NCBI GenBank assembly: GCA_037349315.1
Contig: JBAIAC010000014.1
Coordinates: 27,133,001 to 27,197,000 of the forward strand
DNA length: 64,000 nt
DNA from: Chelydra serpentina
Taxonomy: Eukaryota > Chordata > Testudines > Chelydridae
Direction of reading: 5' to 3'
In this document: positions 11,946 to 24,503 of the stretch, piece after piece
Layout of the letters: the number at the start of each line of letters is the position of its first letter
Position numbering within the stretch: position 1 is the first letter of the stretch
Notes under the pieces: generated by a model
The model's database searches: none
Told to the model about the DNA's origin: nothing
What the model saw: only the letters and a program-made list of their open reading frames with translations
Translations under genes and position numbers: made by a program

Positions 11946-12609
11946 AGAGTTGTCTAGGGGAATGAGCACAGTACTGGGGTCAGGATCTCCTGAATTCAAC
12001 TCCCAGCTCTGCAGTGGACTTGTGGTGTGTGCTGTAAGCAAGTTGCTTCAAAGCTGTCTACCTCGGGTTTGCTTTTAGTAAAGTAACACTTGGAATACAA
12101 ACCTTACAGTTGAGGTGTGATGATTACAGGGTGAAAGTACTTGACCAATACATTTAAAAACCTGTGTAAGGGTGAAGTGTTTGTTCTAATGTCTTATACA
12201 AAAATTGGGCATTTAACTGAAGAAGAAATCTATATATAAATCTTCCGTGTATAAATGATTGGGAAGTTACAAATATTTATTATGGTTTTATACAGAATCT
12301 CACATTGCAAACAAAAATAATTGTAATGGGCATTCTATGTATGCAGAAATATACACACGCACAAGTGGAAAAATACTTTTGTTTGCTGAAGCTGAACAAC
12401 TTATGGTAAATGTAGTCTTATTTCCATGAAATTATATTTGCATATGGAGCCTGGCATGATCTACAAAAATCTATTCTGTAGCCTTTCCATAAAATTTGTA
12501 CTCATTTTTCACTGTTAATTTCCATATGCTTCTACTGTATTCAGGGACTACATGGGCTCTATCTGGTGGCTAACTAAATACCTGAAAGTTCTTGTTGGTA
12601 ATTAAAGAT
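11946..12609. other. no recognised feature
   Basis: AT-rich unique sequence without coding or repeat signals that I can support. Confidence 0.45.
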
Positions 12610-12685
12610 TCTTTGTAGTCTAATCAATAAGGTGTCTGACTTTAAAAGAATGCGGATTCAAATCCAATTGAGGTTAGCTTTTCAG
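12610..12685 (+). repeat. tRNA-like pseudogene or SINE head
   Basis: The stretch TAGTCTAATCAATAAGGTGTC resembles a pol III A box, and GCGGATTCAAATCC 30 bases later resembles a B box (GGTTCAAATCC). The central TCTGACTTTAAA could be an anticodon arm. The acceptor stem does not pair, so this is not a functional tRNA. It may be the head of a truncated SINE or a tRNA pseudogene. Confidence 0.35.
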
Positions 12686-14815
12686 TAAATGTCCTATTAT
12701 TGTCATGTTTGTTCAATTGTGGTGAGATGGATGAATGAATTCTCACCACTAAATCAATTTTCTAAATGAAACTAAAAGTGATACTGTATCTGATCAAAAG
12801 CACAACCTGAATCATTTATGAGAAGAAGCGAGACATTTAGGAAAAGAATAGTGTTTCCAAAATAAAATACCCTAATTTTGTTTATGTAATTAGGATATCT
12901 ACCACCAGCCCAGGATGGTGGAAGAATGGTCGGAGGACAAAGTTAGTTTTGACTGGTTTTGAAACATCAGTAGATAGGGAATTCCAGTCAGTGGATGAAA
13001 GCTGATTATATATATATTGTGGTATTTTGTTCTGAGTGACTTCATGATCCTCTAGCTCCTGTTCACTAGCATAACAGTAATGGCTGGAGTAAAAGTTACT
13101 ATACATACCTTTCAAATGAAACTTGACACAGAACTGAATGATCTGGACTGATTTTATGGTTTCAATAATTGTACATTTTGACATAGTTTTGACATGAACA
13201 GGTGAATCTTGATGGTTTCTACTGTGTTTCTCCTTGAGATTTTGGGTTTCTTTAAACCCCTCAGATCACAGTTTAATGCATAGTTTAAATGAGATGTGCA
13301 AACTCTCACATGCCAACAAAATGTTCACGTGAACTGCTATGGAGTGAAATTGATAAAATTCATGCCAAAGCTGTAATTATGCTGTATGGAAATATCCTTA
13401 TGGCTATTTAAGGGTTCTCTGAAAGGAAGAACAGTAGCCAAGCATAATCTTTCATCGTATGTTTGAAAGGATCAGGGAAAGCAAGCTTATTGCTGTACTG
13501 TAAATATCCCCTTGTCGTTGACAGTGTTGAAAGCTGCTGACAGAACCAGAAGTATAAGCATGGTTACAGAACCAAAAGTACTTTACAAGCATAGATATGT
13601 GTCTTCCGTCCCTGGCCATGAAAACATCTACTATTGCCACTAGAGTTGTCTCCATCACATAATTCTCTGCCTGAAACTGATTATGGAAGGTATACCAAAT
13701 GGGGTGAAAACAGATGTTGCTGGAATTTGCTAGTCACCACTTTCACAACAATATGGGCAAGGAGGGGAAAGTTGAAGATGGGGTGGCACAATCATTGACT
13801 TCAAGTTGCTCTTTTTTAACAATTTATTGACCTATTACATGCGATAGGGTAGCTTGCAGATTGCATTTATGATCGTAGTCAGTACTAAGTCTGTGGCCAA
13901 GTGCTGCTGTTCTTTTACTAGCCAACAGTGGCAAGGCTTTGTTTAATGAGGGTGACAGAGCTATTCACCTGTGCCTTTAGAACTGCTGATTGTGTTATTG
14001 GGCTAAACTCCGCCAAGGAAGGCGGAGTGGTTGCTGCTTTCCGCACTGATTTTGTTTCCTCAGGACTGGGAGGGCAATTTCTATGTAGGGACTCTCTTCT
14101 CAGTGAGGCGGCAGGGTCCTTATGGGGAAAATCCCAGTGGTTTTTCATAGGGGAAGAAGTTTAGAAGAATGAGTCTGCAGTTTCAGGGTAAGCAGGGAGG
14201 GAGCAGAGACAAGGAGAATTAAACTCATGGAGCTCACATGAGTGGGCCTTCTGTACAAGTGAATTGGGGCTGGAAAGAGAATGTGCATATTAACATGGAA
14301 ACTCATTATTACCTCTTAATTATTGCTATTTATTCTGTCTATTTTAAAACATCCAATCAATTAGAATGCTACAAATATCATTAACTATGGAGAATCTGCT
14401 TTTGCTGAAGCTATTAAAAGTAAATGAGCAATTTTGTCTATACCAGTTCTAGATACATTTTATTACTTTTTAAAAATAGATTTAACTACCCATTTTATTT
14501 ACATCTTAGATTTAATCCTACAGAAAAAGCAGTGATATCCATTAGTTCTTAGAACTTAGTCTGGTAAATGTTCCCTTGTTTTATTAAGCAGGAATAACTT
14601 AACTGAGTATTGTTTGTAGTTTAATTACATTTAAATGTATACAAGAACTGCTACTATAGTTAGAATTTTTTACTGACTGTTCTATGGCTGTCACAACCTG
14701 CTCTTGTCACACTATCTGAATGGACACCAGTCTTTTGTGAGGGGGATCCCACTGCAGTTGGATGACCATCCACAAAGGGGAATTCAACCAGAGCAGTAAC
14801 AATGACAATATATAA
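12686..14815. other. no recognised gene
   Basis: Mostly AT-rich unique sequence. Overlapping frames of 76-78 codons on both strands at 13918-14164 lie in a locally GC-richer patch and carry no recognisable motif, so I do not call them. Confidence 0.45.
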
Positions 14816-15188
14816 GGTATGTCGAAACTGCACACTCCTTTTGGCAGTGTGTAGAATGCATACTCTACATGCTTCCCAAGCATGGGTATAATGAACAGTG
14901 TAGACGGTGATGCTCTGCTTAAGCAAGTAAAGACAGACCTGAACCCTGTGGATATGCGTGCTACACTGTTCTCTACTTGCCCAAGGAGTGCCTTCCCCAT
15001 GTATGCTGCTATTTTTAGGGGTAAAGTATCCCATAGCTTCCCCCCTGCTGCTTAGTCTTTCACTGCTGCCTCCCTTCACTGATGTGTAGCTACACACTGC
15101 AGTGTGGATGCAGGCTGTTTTCCCCTGTGGCATGTCGTTACACATACCTTACACATCGCTGCAAATGGTAGGCAGTGTAGACGTAGCC
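14816..15188. mobile_element. Harbinger-like MITE, degraded
   Basis: The left end GGTATGTCGAAACTGCACAC follows TAA. The right end CAGTGTAGACGTAGCC gives GGCTACGTCTACACTG on the other strand. The pairing of GGNNACGTCTACACTG-type ends matches the Harbinger termini elsewhere in the window. The minus-strand frames of 161 and 97 codons across it overlap each other and show no known domain. Confidence 0.5.
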
Positions 15189-15526
15189 AAAGTGGAACTC
15201 AATACAAATTATTCAAGGAACAGACTCTTGATAGAACAAACTCAATGTCTCAACCATTAAACCAAAAAACTAACAGGGAATGGGGTGGGAGAATAGACTT
15301 TTTGCGAGGTTAGAAGATCAACATTCCTATGTAGCAGTAAAAAAAAATAGTAATGTAAAATTTTTAGGTATTTAACTTAATCCGAGAGCTCTAGGAGTGA
15401 TCTCATGGACTTTGGAGTCAGGACTTCTGAATTTTATTCATGCTCTTTAACTAAGATTGGGCTTGATCACTGACAACCATGGGAGATCTTCCATTGACAT
15501 CAGTGGTCTTTAAATAAGACTAACAT

Positions 15527-15646
15527 AGGGTTGCCAATTTTGGTTGGATGTATTCCTGGAGATTTCATCACATGATATAAACTTTAATTAAAGATTAATC
15601 TTTAATTCCTGGAGACTCCAGGCCAATCCTGGGGGGTTGACAACCC
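15527..15646. mobile_element. foldback MITE
   Basis: The ends AGGGTTGCCAATTTTGG and GGTTGACAACCCT are inverted. The centre, TTTAATTAAAGATTAATCTTTAATT, is also close to palindromic, so the whole 120 bp can fold back. It is non-coding. I could not define a clear target duplication. Confidence 0.6.
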
Positions 15647-15697
15647 TAACAGGTAACTTTAACCTCTCCGTGAGGTTATGCACTAACACCTCTCTAA

Positions 15698-15993
15698 GGG
15701 TACGTCTACACTACCCGCCCGATTCGGCAGGTAGAGATCGATCTTCTGGGATTGATGTATCGCGTCTCATGTAGACGCGATACATCAATCCCAGAAGCGC
15801 TCCCCGTCAACTCTGGAACTCCAGCTTGGCGCAAGGAGTAAGCGGAGTTGACGGGGGAGCGAGCCTGTGCCGCGTGGACCCGAAGTAAGTAATTTTAATT
15901 CAATCTAAGATACGTCGACTTCAGCTACGCTATTCTCATAGCTGAAGTTGCGTATCTTAGATCGACGCCCACCCCTCTAGTGTGGACCAGGCC
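15698..15993. mobile_element. Harbinger MITE with three hairpins
   Basis: A 296-bp element with termini GGGTACGTCTACACTA and, on the other strand, GGCCTGGTCCACACTA. It is flanked by TAA at 15695-15697 and 15994-15996, the 3-bp duplication expected for PIF/Harbinger. Inside are a perfect 25-bp stem (15743-15767 with 15773-15797, 5-base loop), a near-perfect stem (15799-15813 with 15845-15860) and a third (15905-15926 with 15940-15960). It has no coding capacity and presumably depended on a transposase like the one at 29803-31088. Confidence 0.85.
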
Positions 15994-16219
15994 TAAGGTA
16001 CTTAACATTTCAGTTCATGGAACCCACCTGCTTTATACTGCAGCATTTGTCTTAGTTTCTCCTGGGGTGGAGACATGGATCTTAGTTGTATACTCTGTGT
16101 CTCTCCACACATGCAGAGAGCAGGGCACAACAACTCAGCTAGAAGGACCCAGAAACATCCAGGACAGGGGTGTGGCCATTATCAGACATGCTAAGTAGCT
16201 TTCTGAAGTTGTACAGAAA

Positions 16220-16690
16220 ATTTTCATTGTTGGCAACCAATCTGGCAGGTGACACCTAGTCACCCTCTGAGAGCTGGGCCAATCAGAGTGCAAAGGGAGA
16301 AAGGTTATAAATACAGGAGGTAAAGATAACCTTGTGGACTCAGTAACATGGACCAAGAGATGTGTCTTCTGTGAGGGTTGGGTCTCAATCTCTGCATCAC
16401 TTTGGATACAGGTCAGAGATATTCCAGCTTTATGTACTAGGGAAGCCCTCCATTAGGATAATGTTTTGTCACCCTGGTGTGCTTTATGGACCTAGAAGGA
16501 GAGCTGGGAAGAAGCATTTGTTACCCTAGATGCTACAGAGCCTGTGGGACTTGTATGTATTAGCTAAATGCTCTAAACTGGGATTCTCTCTGTTAGAGAA
16601 TGGTGCAGCACTTAGTGAGGTGAACCCTTGCCTGAGTTAGCTGGGCTTATGGGGAGACGGTGCCCTATGGAGTGAGAGCCTTATAGCAAT
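16220..16690 (+). repeat. possible solo LTR
   Basis: The region has a TATA-like GGTTATAAATACAGG at about 16304, a CCAATCAGAG box 30 bases before it, and a downstream stretch without coding potential. This is promoter-like architecture as in LTRs. I found no second copy in the window and no clear ends, so the call is weak. Confidence 0.3.
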
Positions 16691-19084
16691 AACTAACATT
16701 TTGTTTATTCATATCTTAAACTAAAAAATCCCCAACATTTGATTCAGAACTGTCTCCCCCTATACATATCTATTCTATATGACCCTGCCACTGTTACTCT
16801 TGCCCTCCCTCCTCCATTCTTTCCATCAGTTTGTTGCACCCCCTTATTGCATTTTGTCTTAAATCAGTTTGGCAGATCTTCCAAATGGTCTTTTTATGGC
16901 TACTGTGCCTAATGCAATGGGACCTCAATACTGATTGGAGCCTTTGGCTGGCTATTGTAATACAAATAATAATTGGGCGTGAAAACATCTTTCTATCCAA
17001 TGAATCCAAGTTTATAACAATGTAAAAGGACCCCCTGCCGTAAGAATACATGGGGTAATTTTAATGTAAATAATATAATCAAGTGAATATCTTATTACGT
17101 TTCATGTTTAGTCAGTGACAGCAATATTTTGTACTCATTACATTCTGGGATGGATATTTTTTAATTGCTAGAAAACTATTGGAATGCATTTAAATCTGGT
17201 TAATTTCTTATTTTTACTTGCTGTTGTGTAGTTTAATTCTTTCTGAATGTCAACAGAAATATTCCCTGCTGAGAGTGAAATTGATGGCACGTTAGGAATA
17301 CATGATATTTTCTTGCCTCACTTCATTGCTGATGTGCAGAAGTACTTAGCATATATAGTATGGATGGGAATAAAGATTTTTTTGATCAGATGCACTTTTG
17401 CAGTCATGTGCAATGAAGACACGATGAAACTTGCAGTGGCAGAAAATATTTTTCTTCACCATGTTTTTGGAGATGCATTTTGCCATCCTGGGTTTTTTAA
17501 TTTAACATTAAATAAAGCATCAATGATAGTATGCTAGAGACATATTTTGTCAAGCAAATAAAAAGCTGTAAATAAAGAACACAGCTATTCGGAGTGTATT
17601 TAGTACTGTGACACCATTAATAATTAGAAAATTAAATATAACAATCTTTAAACCAACAGATTTTGGGGGGCAAGCTTTTCAAAAGCAATAAGTGATTTGG
17701 GGAACCTCTGTTTTTGGGTACCCAATATGAGACATTTTAAAGGGGCCTTGTTATCCAAAGGAGGGTGCTAAGTACTCTCTGAAAATCAGGCCTTTTAAAA
17801 CTGTCTCAGATCAGCCACTGAAACATGGAGGTCCCCAAAATCACTAGTCATGTTTGAATTTCATGGTTATGGTCTTGTATTTTATTTGGGATTAGTTCAA
17901 GTATTATTACTGGGATTTAGCCAAAGACTTTCTGAACAAAGTATTTTGGCTTATATGCTGCTTCCTCCTTTAGTCTATTAGAAAACAACTCTGTCAAACT
18001 GAAGCTTGAGTCTTTTTTGTTTGGAAATAGACCAGAGCAGTTAGTTGATGTAATCATCCAGGATAGTAAGAAAAACTTCCCTTCAAGAAGACTTGAAAAT
18101 CCCAGGGGGAAAAAAGGTAAATTAAAAAAACCCCAAACACTCAAATGTCTTGCAGAGCACAGCTCACAGGAGTGTAATGATGCTTGAATTATCAAAAAAG
18201 CTTTCTGCTTTAAATATTCGGCACAGTGGCTGCGTGCAACACTTCCTGAAGAAGGCGGTGGGGGGAGGGAGGGAGGGGCAGAGTGAGTGAGTGAGGTGAG
18301 TGTCAGGAAGGTAAATATCTTGCAAGATGTGAGAAACTGACACTGCTGTGACTTCTCAGCTGAATGTAATTCAAAGAAAATTAATCCTCTCTAGCTCTTC
18401 TATCTTTTATGAAGCTTACAACAGCAGGAAGAAAAGCAGATAAGTTAAAAAATTGATAAACATTAAAAATTCAGGCTGCAAATGAACACAGATAACAGTA
18501 GTAGCAGATGCTCAACTCCTGGTCAACAGACAGTCAATTCTAATCTTTGTCATTCTGAGTGCCTGTATCTGTTCCTAGTAATTTATACTTTGTGTTCTTT
18601 TCCATTTAGTGCCATTTGAATGTTACACAGTTTCACTCTGTTACATGAAAAGTTAAAAGGGATAGTTAAGGATGTATTTTGTTGTTATTCCTTTAAATTC
18701 CTCCTTCATTTAGCTGCATAGCATCAATGTTTTATATATCAGCCTCGCTAAGACACATTTTTGAGTAACTGACTGACTTCTTGGATGTTTCCTTGTTCCT
18801 TAATCTTGATTCCTCCTCCCCCACCCCATGGAATTAAGTTGTTTCATAGAAGCCTAATCCTGCCTGGTGCTGAATGCCCTTAACTCCCAAAGAAGGATCA
18901 ACTCCCCAGGATAGCATTGATACATTTAAGCAGAGATTAAACTGACTCTGACAGGGATGTTATTTTAAATAACATACTGTAATTGAATGTAGCATGCAGT
19001 GCTGACCAGAAGATTGTGCTTCATAAGACATTAGCCCTAGCTAGGATGAGCCACACATTTGTGACCTCCAGGCTTAATCACTGC
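16691..19084. other. no recognised gene
   Basis: Long AT-rich stretch. The frames at 16794-17051, 17247-17537 and 17917-18195 have no known motif. A G-rich simple tract with GTGAGTGAGTGAG lies near 18257-18300. A degraded palindromic repeat with AGCTTTTCAAAAGCAATAAG and CTGAAAATCAGGCC lies near 17660-17795. Confidence 0.4.
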
Positions 19085-19450
19085 AAGTCATAACTAAGAA
19101 TGAAGCCACATACGCTGTAAAAACTCCAACTCATTCAAAGTGCAGTAGCCTGTCTCCTTGGCAGCACAGGTTCATGAACCGTTCACCTTAGTGTTGTACT
19201 ATCTGCCCTGGGCTCTCCACCAACTAAATAGTTCAGATCCTGATATCAAAGCCCTCCATGGAAGTGGCCCTAGCTACCTGAAACATAGCCTCTGCATCTG
19301 TGACTTCCACTGACAACTGCAGTCCACTGGTGCAATGACCAACAAAGGGAGGCTTAGGAATGCAGGAGAAAAGGTTCACAGGAGATGAAATTCTGTGGTA
19401 CACGAGATAAGAGAAGTTACTTATCTCAGCACATTCCATGCTAACTGAAA
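19085..19450 (+). repeat. L2-like LINE fragment, degraded
   Basis: Translating + in shifting frames gives LQLIQSAVACLLGSTGS, then ALGSPP and KALHGSGPSYLKHSLC. These match the order of conserved blocks after the RT domain in L2-type LINEs (LQ-x-x-AARLL, then LHWLP, then FKALHG-x-xPxYL). Frameshifts and stops show that it is old. Confidence 0.5.
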
Positions 19451-20284
19451 ATGTTATCTCCTTGACCTAGCTTTTGGTTAGTTAAAAACAAACAGAAGGA
19501 TTAACTCTAATCTAGAATTTTCTTTTATCTACAGGTGATGGGCACCAAGATAAGCACCCAGATAGAATTTTAAAATTTAAAATTTACTGTACTTAATACC
19601 CGTATAATAGAAAGGAGGATTGAAAATAAATATTACAAAAATCAGTTTTTCTGAGTTGCTTGAGTGAAAATTTCTTCCTGTTGCTATGCTCACGCTTTCA
19701 AATTACTAACTTGAAATATACAGTTATTATAGCATATATTATATGTATATATTGTTATAGTAGATAAATGCCTAGATAAGATATTTGCATTAAAAATGTG
19801 CATATTATCCAAATGTGGGGAAAGATTTGTGTATGTACAGACACGTACATATTACATATATTTCCAGACAAAAATACGTTAATGGTGAGTGTATCAGTAA
19901 TTTAGGGTAAAATGGGTTACAGAGATGATGTGAGTATCCCTGAAACAAACAATATCAATGCAGGAAATTCAGAGTTAAGGATAAACTTAAAAGGAGTCAA
20001 ATGTGTTAATGAACCCAAACAACCTTAATTCAGCTCATAGTGACACTAAGCAATAACCATATGATTATGGTTAAGGCATTTTAGTGTTTTGCAGTTCTGT
20101 ACAAGATAACTGATTTTTAAAGGTACTGATTTTTTTTTCTCATGGTGTCACTATTGAGCAGACCCAAGGTTGTTTGGCTGACCTAACCTCATATCCATAT
20201 CTTAGCAATTTGGAATTTTGGGACACACTTTATTTAGTGCCCAAATATATACTTAGGCATCTAGTTTTAGGTATGCAAGTATTA
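19451..20284. other. no recognised feature
   Basis: Very AT-rich sequence, with an alternating TATATATTATATGTATATATTG tract near 19732-19755. No gene. Confidence 0.5.
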
Positions 20285-20530
20285 GGGACCAGGACATGGT
20301 CAATCAGGTGCAGTAGTCAGAGCAGGAGTCAAGGAAGGCAAGAGCGCAGCGCTAGAACAAGGCAGAAACAGCCCAGTCACAAACAAATGCTTTGAACAGC
20401 CAGCACGCTGCCGCTGGTCTTAAGAGCAGGTCTGCTGATCCCCTCAGGCAATGAGGTGATTGGGCCAATCAAAAGACTCAACTGAAGCCCACCTGCACTC
20501 ATTAGCCTGCCTGTGGGTAGGATGGGGATT
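20285..20530. repeat. possible LTR or dispersed repeat
   Basis: A GC-richer block with sharp composition change relative to its flanks, containing GGCAATGAGGTGATTGGGCC and CTGCCGCTGGTCTTAAGAGC. It looks like a decayed LTR read on the minus strand, but no internal retroelement sequence is attached. Confidence 0.3.
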
Positions 20531-20630
20531 AGGGTAGCAGGTAAGCAGGCTAGCTGGAGGTCCTTATTTCTGATGGGAAGTTTGAAAGTTTTGACTTAGC
20601 TCAACTATACATATCTGTGCTTTATTTAAG

Positions 20631-20822
20631 GGGTAGCTGGTATGCCTGTTGAGGTGAATAAAATTGAAGATGAAGATGAAGATGTGAAGCAACACATGAA
20701 AAATCTGAGGAAAAAAGGCCCAGGACTGTTTGCCCGCTCAGAAATGATAAAGAGGAGCACAGCAAAGTCTGTCAACAGAACATCAAACAAAGATTTGGAG
20801 CCAAATTGTGCTTCAATTACAG
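20631..20822 (+). CDS. candidate internal exon of an unrecognised host gene
   Basis: A 192-base open stretch lies between an acceptor-like TGTGCTTTATTTAAG and a donor-like ATTACAGGTACAC. Both flanking introns would be phase 1, so the exon length is a multiple of three. The encoded 63 residues are strongly charged: VNKIEDEDEDVKQHMKNLRK, then GPGLFARSEMIKRST. This composition is unlike the hydrophobic or Ser/Pro-rich chance frames around it. I do not recognise the protein. The position in otherwise non-coding AT-rich DNA would suit an exon of a gene with large introns. It could still be chance; the donor is not a strong consensus and no neighbouring exon is visible. Confidence 0.35.
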
Positions 20823-22017
20823 GTACACAAACCACAGTACAATAAAGGGGTTGCACCTGTGAGAATGCTGGAATAATTTGGCCCATCGAGTTAAAAATTC
20901 TAGTCTTAAATCCACACTGTAGTCTTCCCATCTAGGCCCTAATCCTGCAAATGTGCATGTGTATAGATTTATTTATATAAACTGTCCTTTTTGCTTGTTT
21001 TCACAATTGGGGGGCTAGAAGATTAGTGTTGGGATTCCTTCTGTAACCTTTTCCACTCGGCTTATCCAGAACACCTGTTCCAGTTCTGGGAGAAACCTTC
21101 ATCCAGTTCTCTGGGATCCAAAACATGCAGTTTGACTCTGGATTTCGTCACTCAGGTTCCTTTATTTGGCATACAGCAAAGCTAAACTGAGTTGATCCAA
21201 CTCAAGAAGAGGGGGAGGGAATAGGGTATATCAGACATCCAAAGTTACAGAGACAACCTCTTCCTTTATATACTTATACACATTACATAGCATTTGCTAT
21301 ACATTAAATCATGCATTTTTGGATTGGTTTGGTTACTTTGCAGCTGCCAGTCCCTACAGCGTGCTCTGTCCATGTGCTGTTCACATGTAACCTGATCTTT
21401 ACCTTCCAGGTTTGTCTTGTCCAGAGTCCCTATCATCAAAGTGTTGTTGCTTATTTTAGTTAGCACAGACATCCTGATTCCAGCATACTGTTTGTCATGT
21501 CCCTATTTACAGTTTAAACTTCCATTCACCTTCCCAATTATACCCACTAAGAAATGAGGCAAGTTACTTATGTCAAGCCAGGCCTATAGTTAGTTATATT
21601 GTAATGACCACATTTGGTGTATGCACTTAGTGTAAATGGGCATAGCTGCATTGAAATCAATCAATCAATCGAGTTATGCTGATTTACATCAGCTGAGTGT
21701 CTGACAATCTATATTTAATAAAAATGAGAGAGAACTTTTCAGTTACTTTAGTGTCTGTGAATTAAATGGAGAGGATATTACATGAGGGAATTACCTTCAT
21801 ATTTATGCTTTTGACCCATAGAATATGCCAAGGTATTGAATAATACTGAAGCATTTTAGGACAGTTTGTGATTTAAAAAATAGTTATAAAGATCTATATA
21901 CTAGGCAGCTCAATGTCGCTAAAATGCACAATACTGTTGTTAATTATTGAAATCATAGAGAAAATTTTTCATAAAACAAAATAATGCATATTTTGTAATT
22001 GGCCCTGCCATGAGGGC
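20823..22017. other. no recognised feature
   Basis: Unique sequence with a short (ATCA)n-like tract near 21656. No coding motif. Confidence 0.45.
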
Positions 22018-22078
22018 AGGGGGCTGGACTCGATGACCTCTCGAGGTCCCTTCCAGCCCTTGAATCTATGAATATCTG
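22018..22078 (+). repeat. SINE/CR1 3' tail
   Basis: The block GGGGCTGGACTCGATGACC, TCGAGGTCCCTTCCAGCCC and TTGAATCTATGAAT is the CR1-type tail also present at 31612-31690 and at the 3' end of the SINE at 48832-49013. It is 5'-truncated. Confidence 0.75.
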
Positions 22079-23193
22079 GAAAAATATCTATTGTCTTAGA
22101 AATTCCAGACCTGTAGATGTTGCTGTTGTGTTATATCGCAGGAGCAACAGAGAGTCCATAGCACTGAATTTCCTTTGCTAGCTCAACAGGAATGAATAAT
22201 TTAGTGCATCTGACAAATAAAAGACTTTACCTTCAGATCCCACTGTGATATAAACTTCATCTAAAAGCTATCGTCTTAATCTTTTCCTGTTAGATAAAAA
22301 CTGGTGTTCTTGGCCTTTTAGCTATTATTAAGTGTAATATCTGTTTATATCTGTTATGTCCTCTATTGGGATTTGCAAAGGGATGCACTCAATGGATCTA
22401 ATAAGTCTTTTCCATCTCTGACTAGTAGGCTTCTATCTTGATTGTTATGGGGGGGTGGGGGCGGGCGAATGGTTCCTGTCTGATGGGCACTACTTGCCAT
22501 CAGCTTTCTGGTTGTTAAAAGAATACTTGCTCTTCTAGTCTCCAATGCTGTGAGATGGGGTGGTCTCTGTGTGATGAGGCTGGTTGCTCACAAGGGAATA
22601 TCTATCCCCTGAAGTGCTTGCTTGAGTTCATTTATGAAGTCCTGATAGCTTTTGTTTTATTTCATTCAATTCATTCATTCAATATTAAGCCAACCTTCTC
22701 ATCCAAGGTATTCTTGGAAGGAAACCAAGAGGATAATTTAAGAGGTATTTAAAAATGGAATACATTGGAGGTAAAGAAATAATTCACAACATGCCTGCTT
22801 TCAATCAGTGTGGGCTTGTTACCACTCAGAACAAAAAATATTTTAGTTTTAAAAAGATACCCTTTATTGCAGAAAGATAAGCTTTATAAAAGATTAACAA
22901 GGCTCTAAATTCCATACACTATCTTAAATACATCATTCACCATCCAAATGAGTGTTGAAAGCTCTTGTAAGCTCCCAAATGCCAGGTGTACAGATTTCTG
23001 GAAAAACTGCAACAAATCCAGTCTCGTTGTTCAGTGCTTTTTAAGTCAGAACTGCAGCCTGCTTGAAATGTGGGTTTTGGTTACTACCAGTCACAGAAAT
23101 GTAAAGTCTAATGGTTTCACAAAGGAACGTTTAAGTTCATTTGGATTTTAAAAGAAAATCTACAACTTTGTATTTAAAAGCACAGAAATACTT
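22079..23193. other. no recognised feature
   Basis: Unique sequence with a short ATTC-rich tract near 22662-22683. No coding motif. Confidence 0.45.
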
Positions 23194-23320
23194 AGGCCCC
23201 AGTCCTGCAAGCCGGTAGGCATATGAGTAACATTTATTCACCCAAGTAATCCCATTGAATTCAATGGCACTAATCACATACATAATATTACTCATGTAAT
23301 TATTTGTAGGATCAGGGCCT
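23194..23320. repeat. palindromic MITE, old
   Basis: The ends GGCCCCAGTCCTGCAAG and TTTGTAGGATCAGGGCC are inverted. The interior GAGTAACATTTATTCA and AATATTACTC and the central CCCATTGAATTCAATGG also fold back. A diverged relative is present at 51180-51270. Confidence 0.55.
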
Positions 23321-23669
23321 TGTTTAGTATATACTAGGGCTATCAAGTGATTAAAAATTAATTGATTAATCACAGAATTAAAAAAATTAATTGTTATTAA
23401 TAACACTGTTAATAGAATACAATATTTTTAAATTTTTTGGATGTTTTCCATTTTTTCAAATATATTAATTTTAGTTATAACACAATACAAAGTGTACAGT
23501 GCTCACTTTATATTTTTATTACAAATATTTACACTGTAAAAAACAAAAGAAATAGTATTTTTCAATTCACCTAATAAAAGTACTGTAGTGCAATCTCTTT
23601 ATCATGAAAGTTGAATTTACAAATGTAGAATTATGTACAAAAAACCCCTAGATTCAAAAACAAAACAAT

Positions 23670-24219
23670 GTAAAACTTTAGAGCCTACATGTCCACTCAG
23701 TCCTTCTTCTTGTTCAGCCAATCTCTCAGACAAACAAGTTTGTTTACATTTGCAGAAGATAATGCTGCCTGCTTCTTGTTTACAATGTCACCTGAAAATG
23801 AGAACAGGTGTTTGCACCGCACAAGATATTTACATGCCAGATTTGCTAAAGAGTCATATGTGCCTTCATGCTTCAACCACCATTACAGAGGACATGCATC
23901 CATGCTGATGATGGGTTCTGCTCGATGATGACCCACAGCAGTGCGGACCAACACATGTTCATTTTCATCATCTGAGTCAGATGCCACCTGCAGAAGATTG
24001 ATTTTCTTTTTTGGTGGTTTGCATTCTGTAGTTTCTGCATTGGAGTGTTGCTCTTTTAAAGCTTCTTAAAGCATGCTTCACACCTTGTCCTTCTCAGATT
24101 TTTGAAGGCACTTCAGATTCTTAAATCTTGGGTCAAGTACTATAGCTATCTTTAGAAATTTCACATTGGTATCTTCTTTTCATTTTGTCAAATTTGCAGT
24201 GAAAGTGTTCTTAAAATGA
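23670..24219 (-). pseudogene. hAT transposase C-terminal part (left arm)
   Basis: Read on the minus strand, the arm encodes VLDPRFKNLKCLQKSEKDKV, then ESLANLASKYL-like residues, and finally FSFSGDIVNKKQAALSSANV followed by NKLVCLRDWLNKKK. The last block is the hAT C-terminal dimerisation region (ERLFS-x-x-GDIV-x-KK-x-x-L-x-x-x-x-V-x-x-L). The frame is broken by stops. Its upstream part continues beyond the Penelope insertion at 26041-26157, where SADDPAYADHFKN is readable on minus. Confidence 0.7.
24206..24219 (+). repeat. Penelope target site duplication, left copy
   Basis: The 14 bases TGTTCTTAAAATGA here are repeated exactly at 26027-26040 and bracket the Penelope-like element. The hAT sequence reads continuously once one copy and the element are removed. 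Confidence 0.9.
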
Positions 24220-24503
24220 AAATAAGAAAGAAAAACTTGTAGCACCTTAGAGACTAACAAATTTATTTCAGCATAAGCTTTCGTGGGTTAGTACCCACTT
24301 CATCGGATGCGTGGAATGAAATTATTCTTCAGACAGATATATATACAGTCAGAGAAACATGATGGTCCAGGTGTATAGACCAATCTTAAGAGGCTAATTA
24401 GTTGAGAGGAAACATGACAGCAGGGGAAGAAAAAGCTTTTGAAGTGATAAACAAGATGGTCACACAGGTGTGAATGAGGATCATTAACTTAAGGGAAATA
24501 GAT

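Noticed and set aside
13918..14164. Frames of 76 and 78 codons on opposite strands at the same place
   Set aside because: Mutually overlapping and without motif or splice context; most likely chance.
14660..15145. 161-codon minus-strand frame
   Set aside because: It runs through a MITE and its terminal region, overlaps another open frame, and has no recognisable domain.
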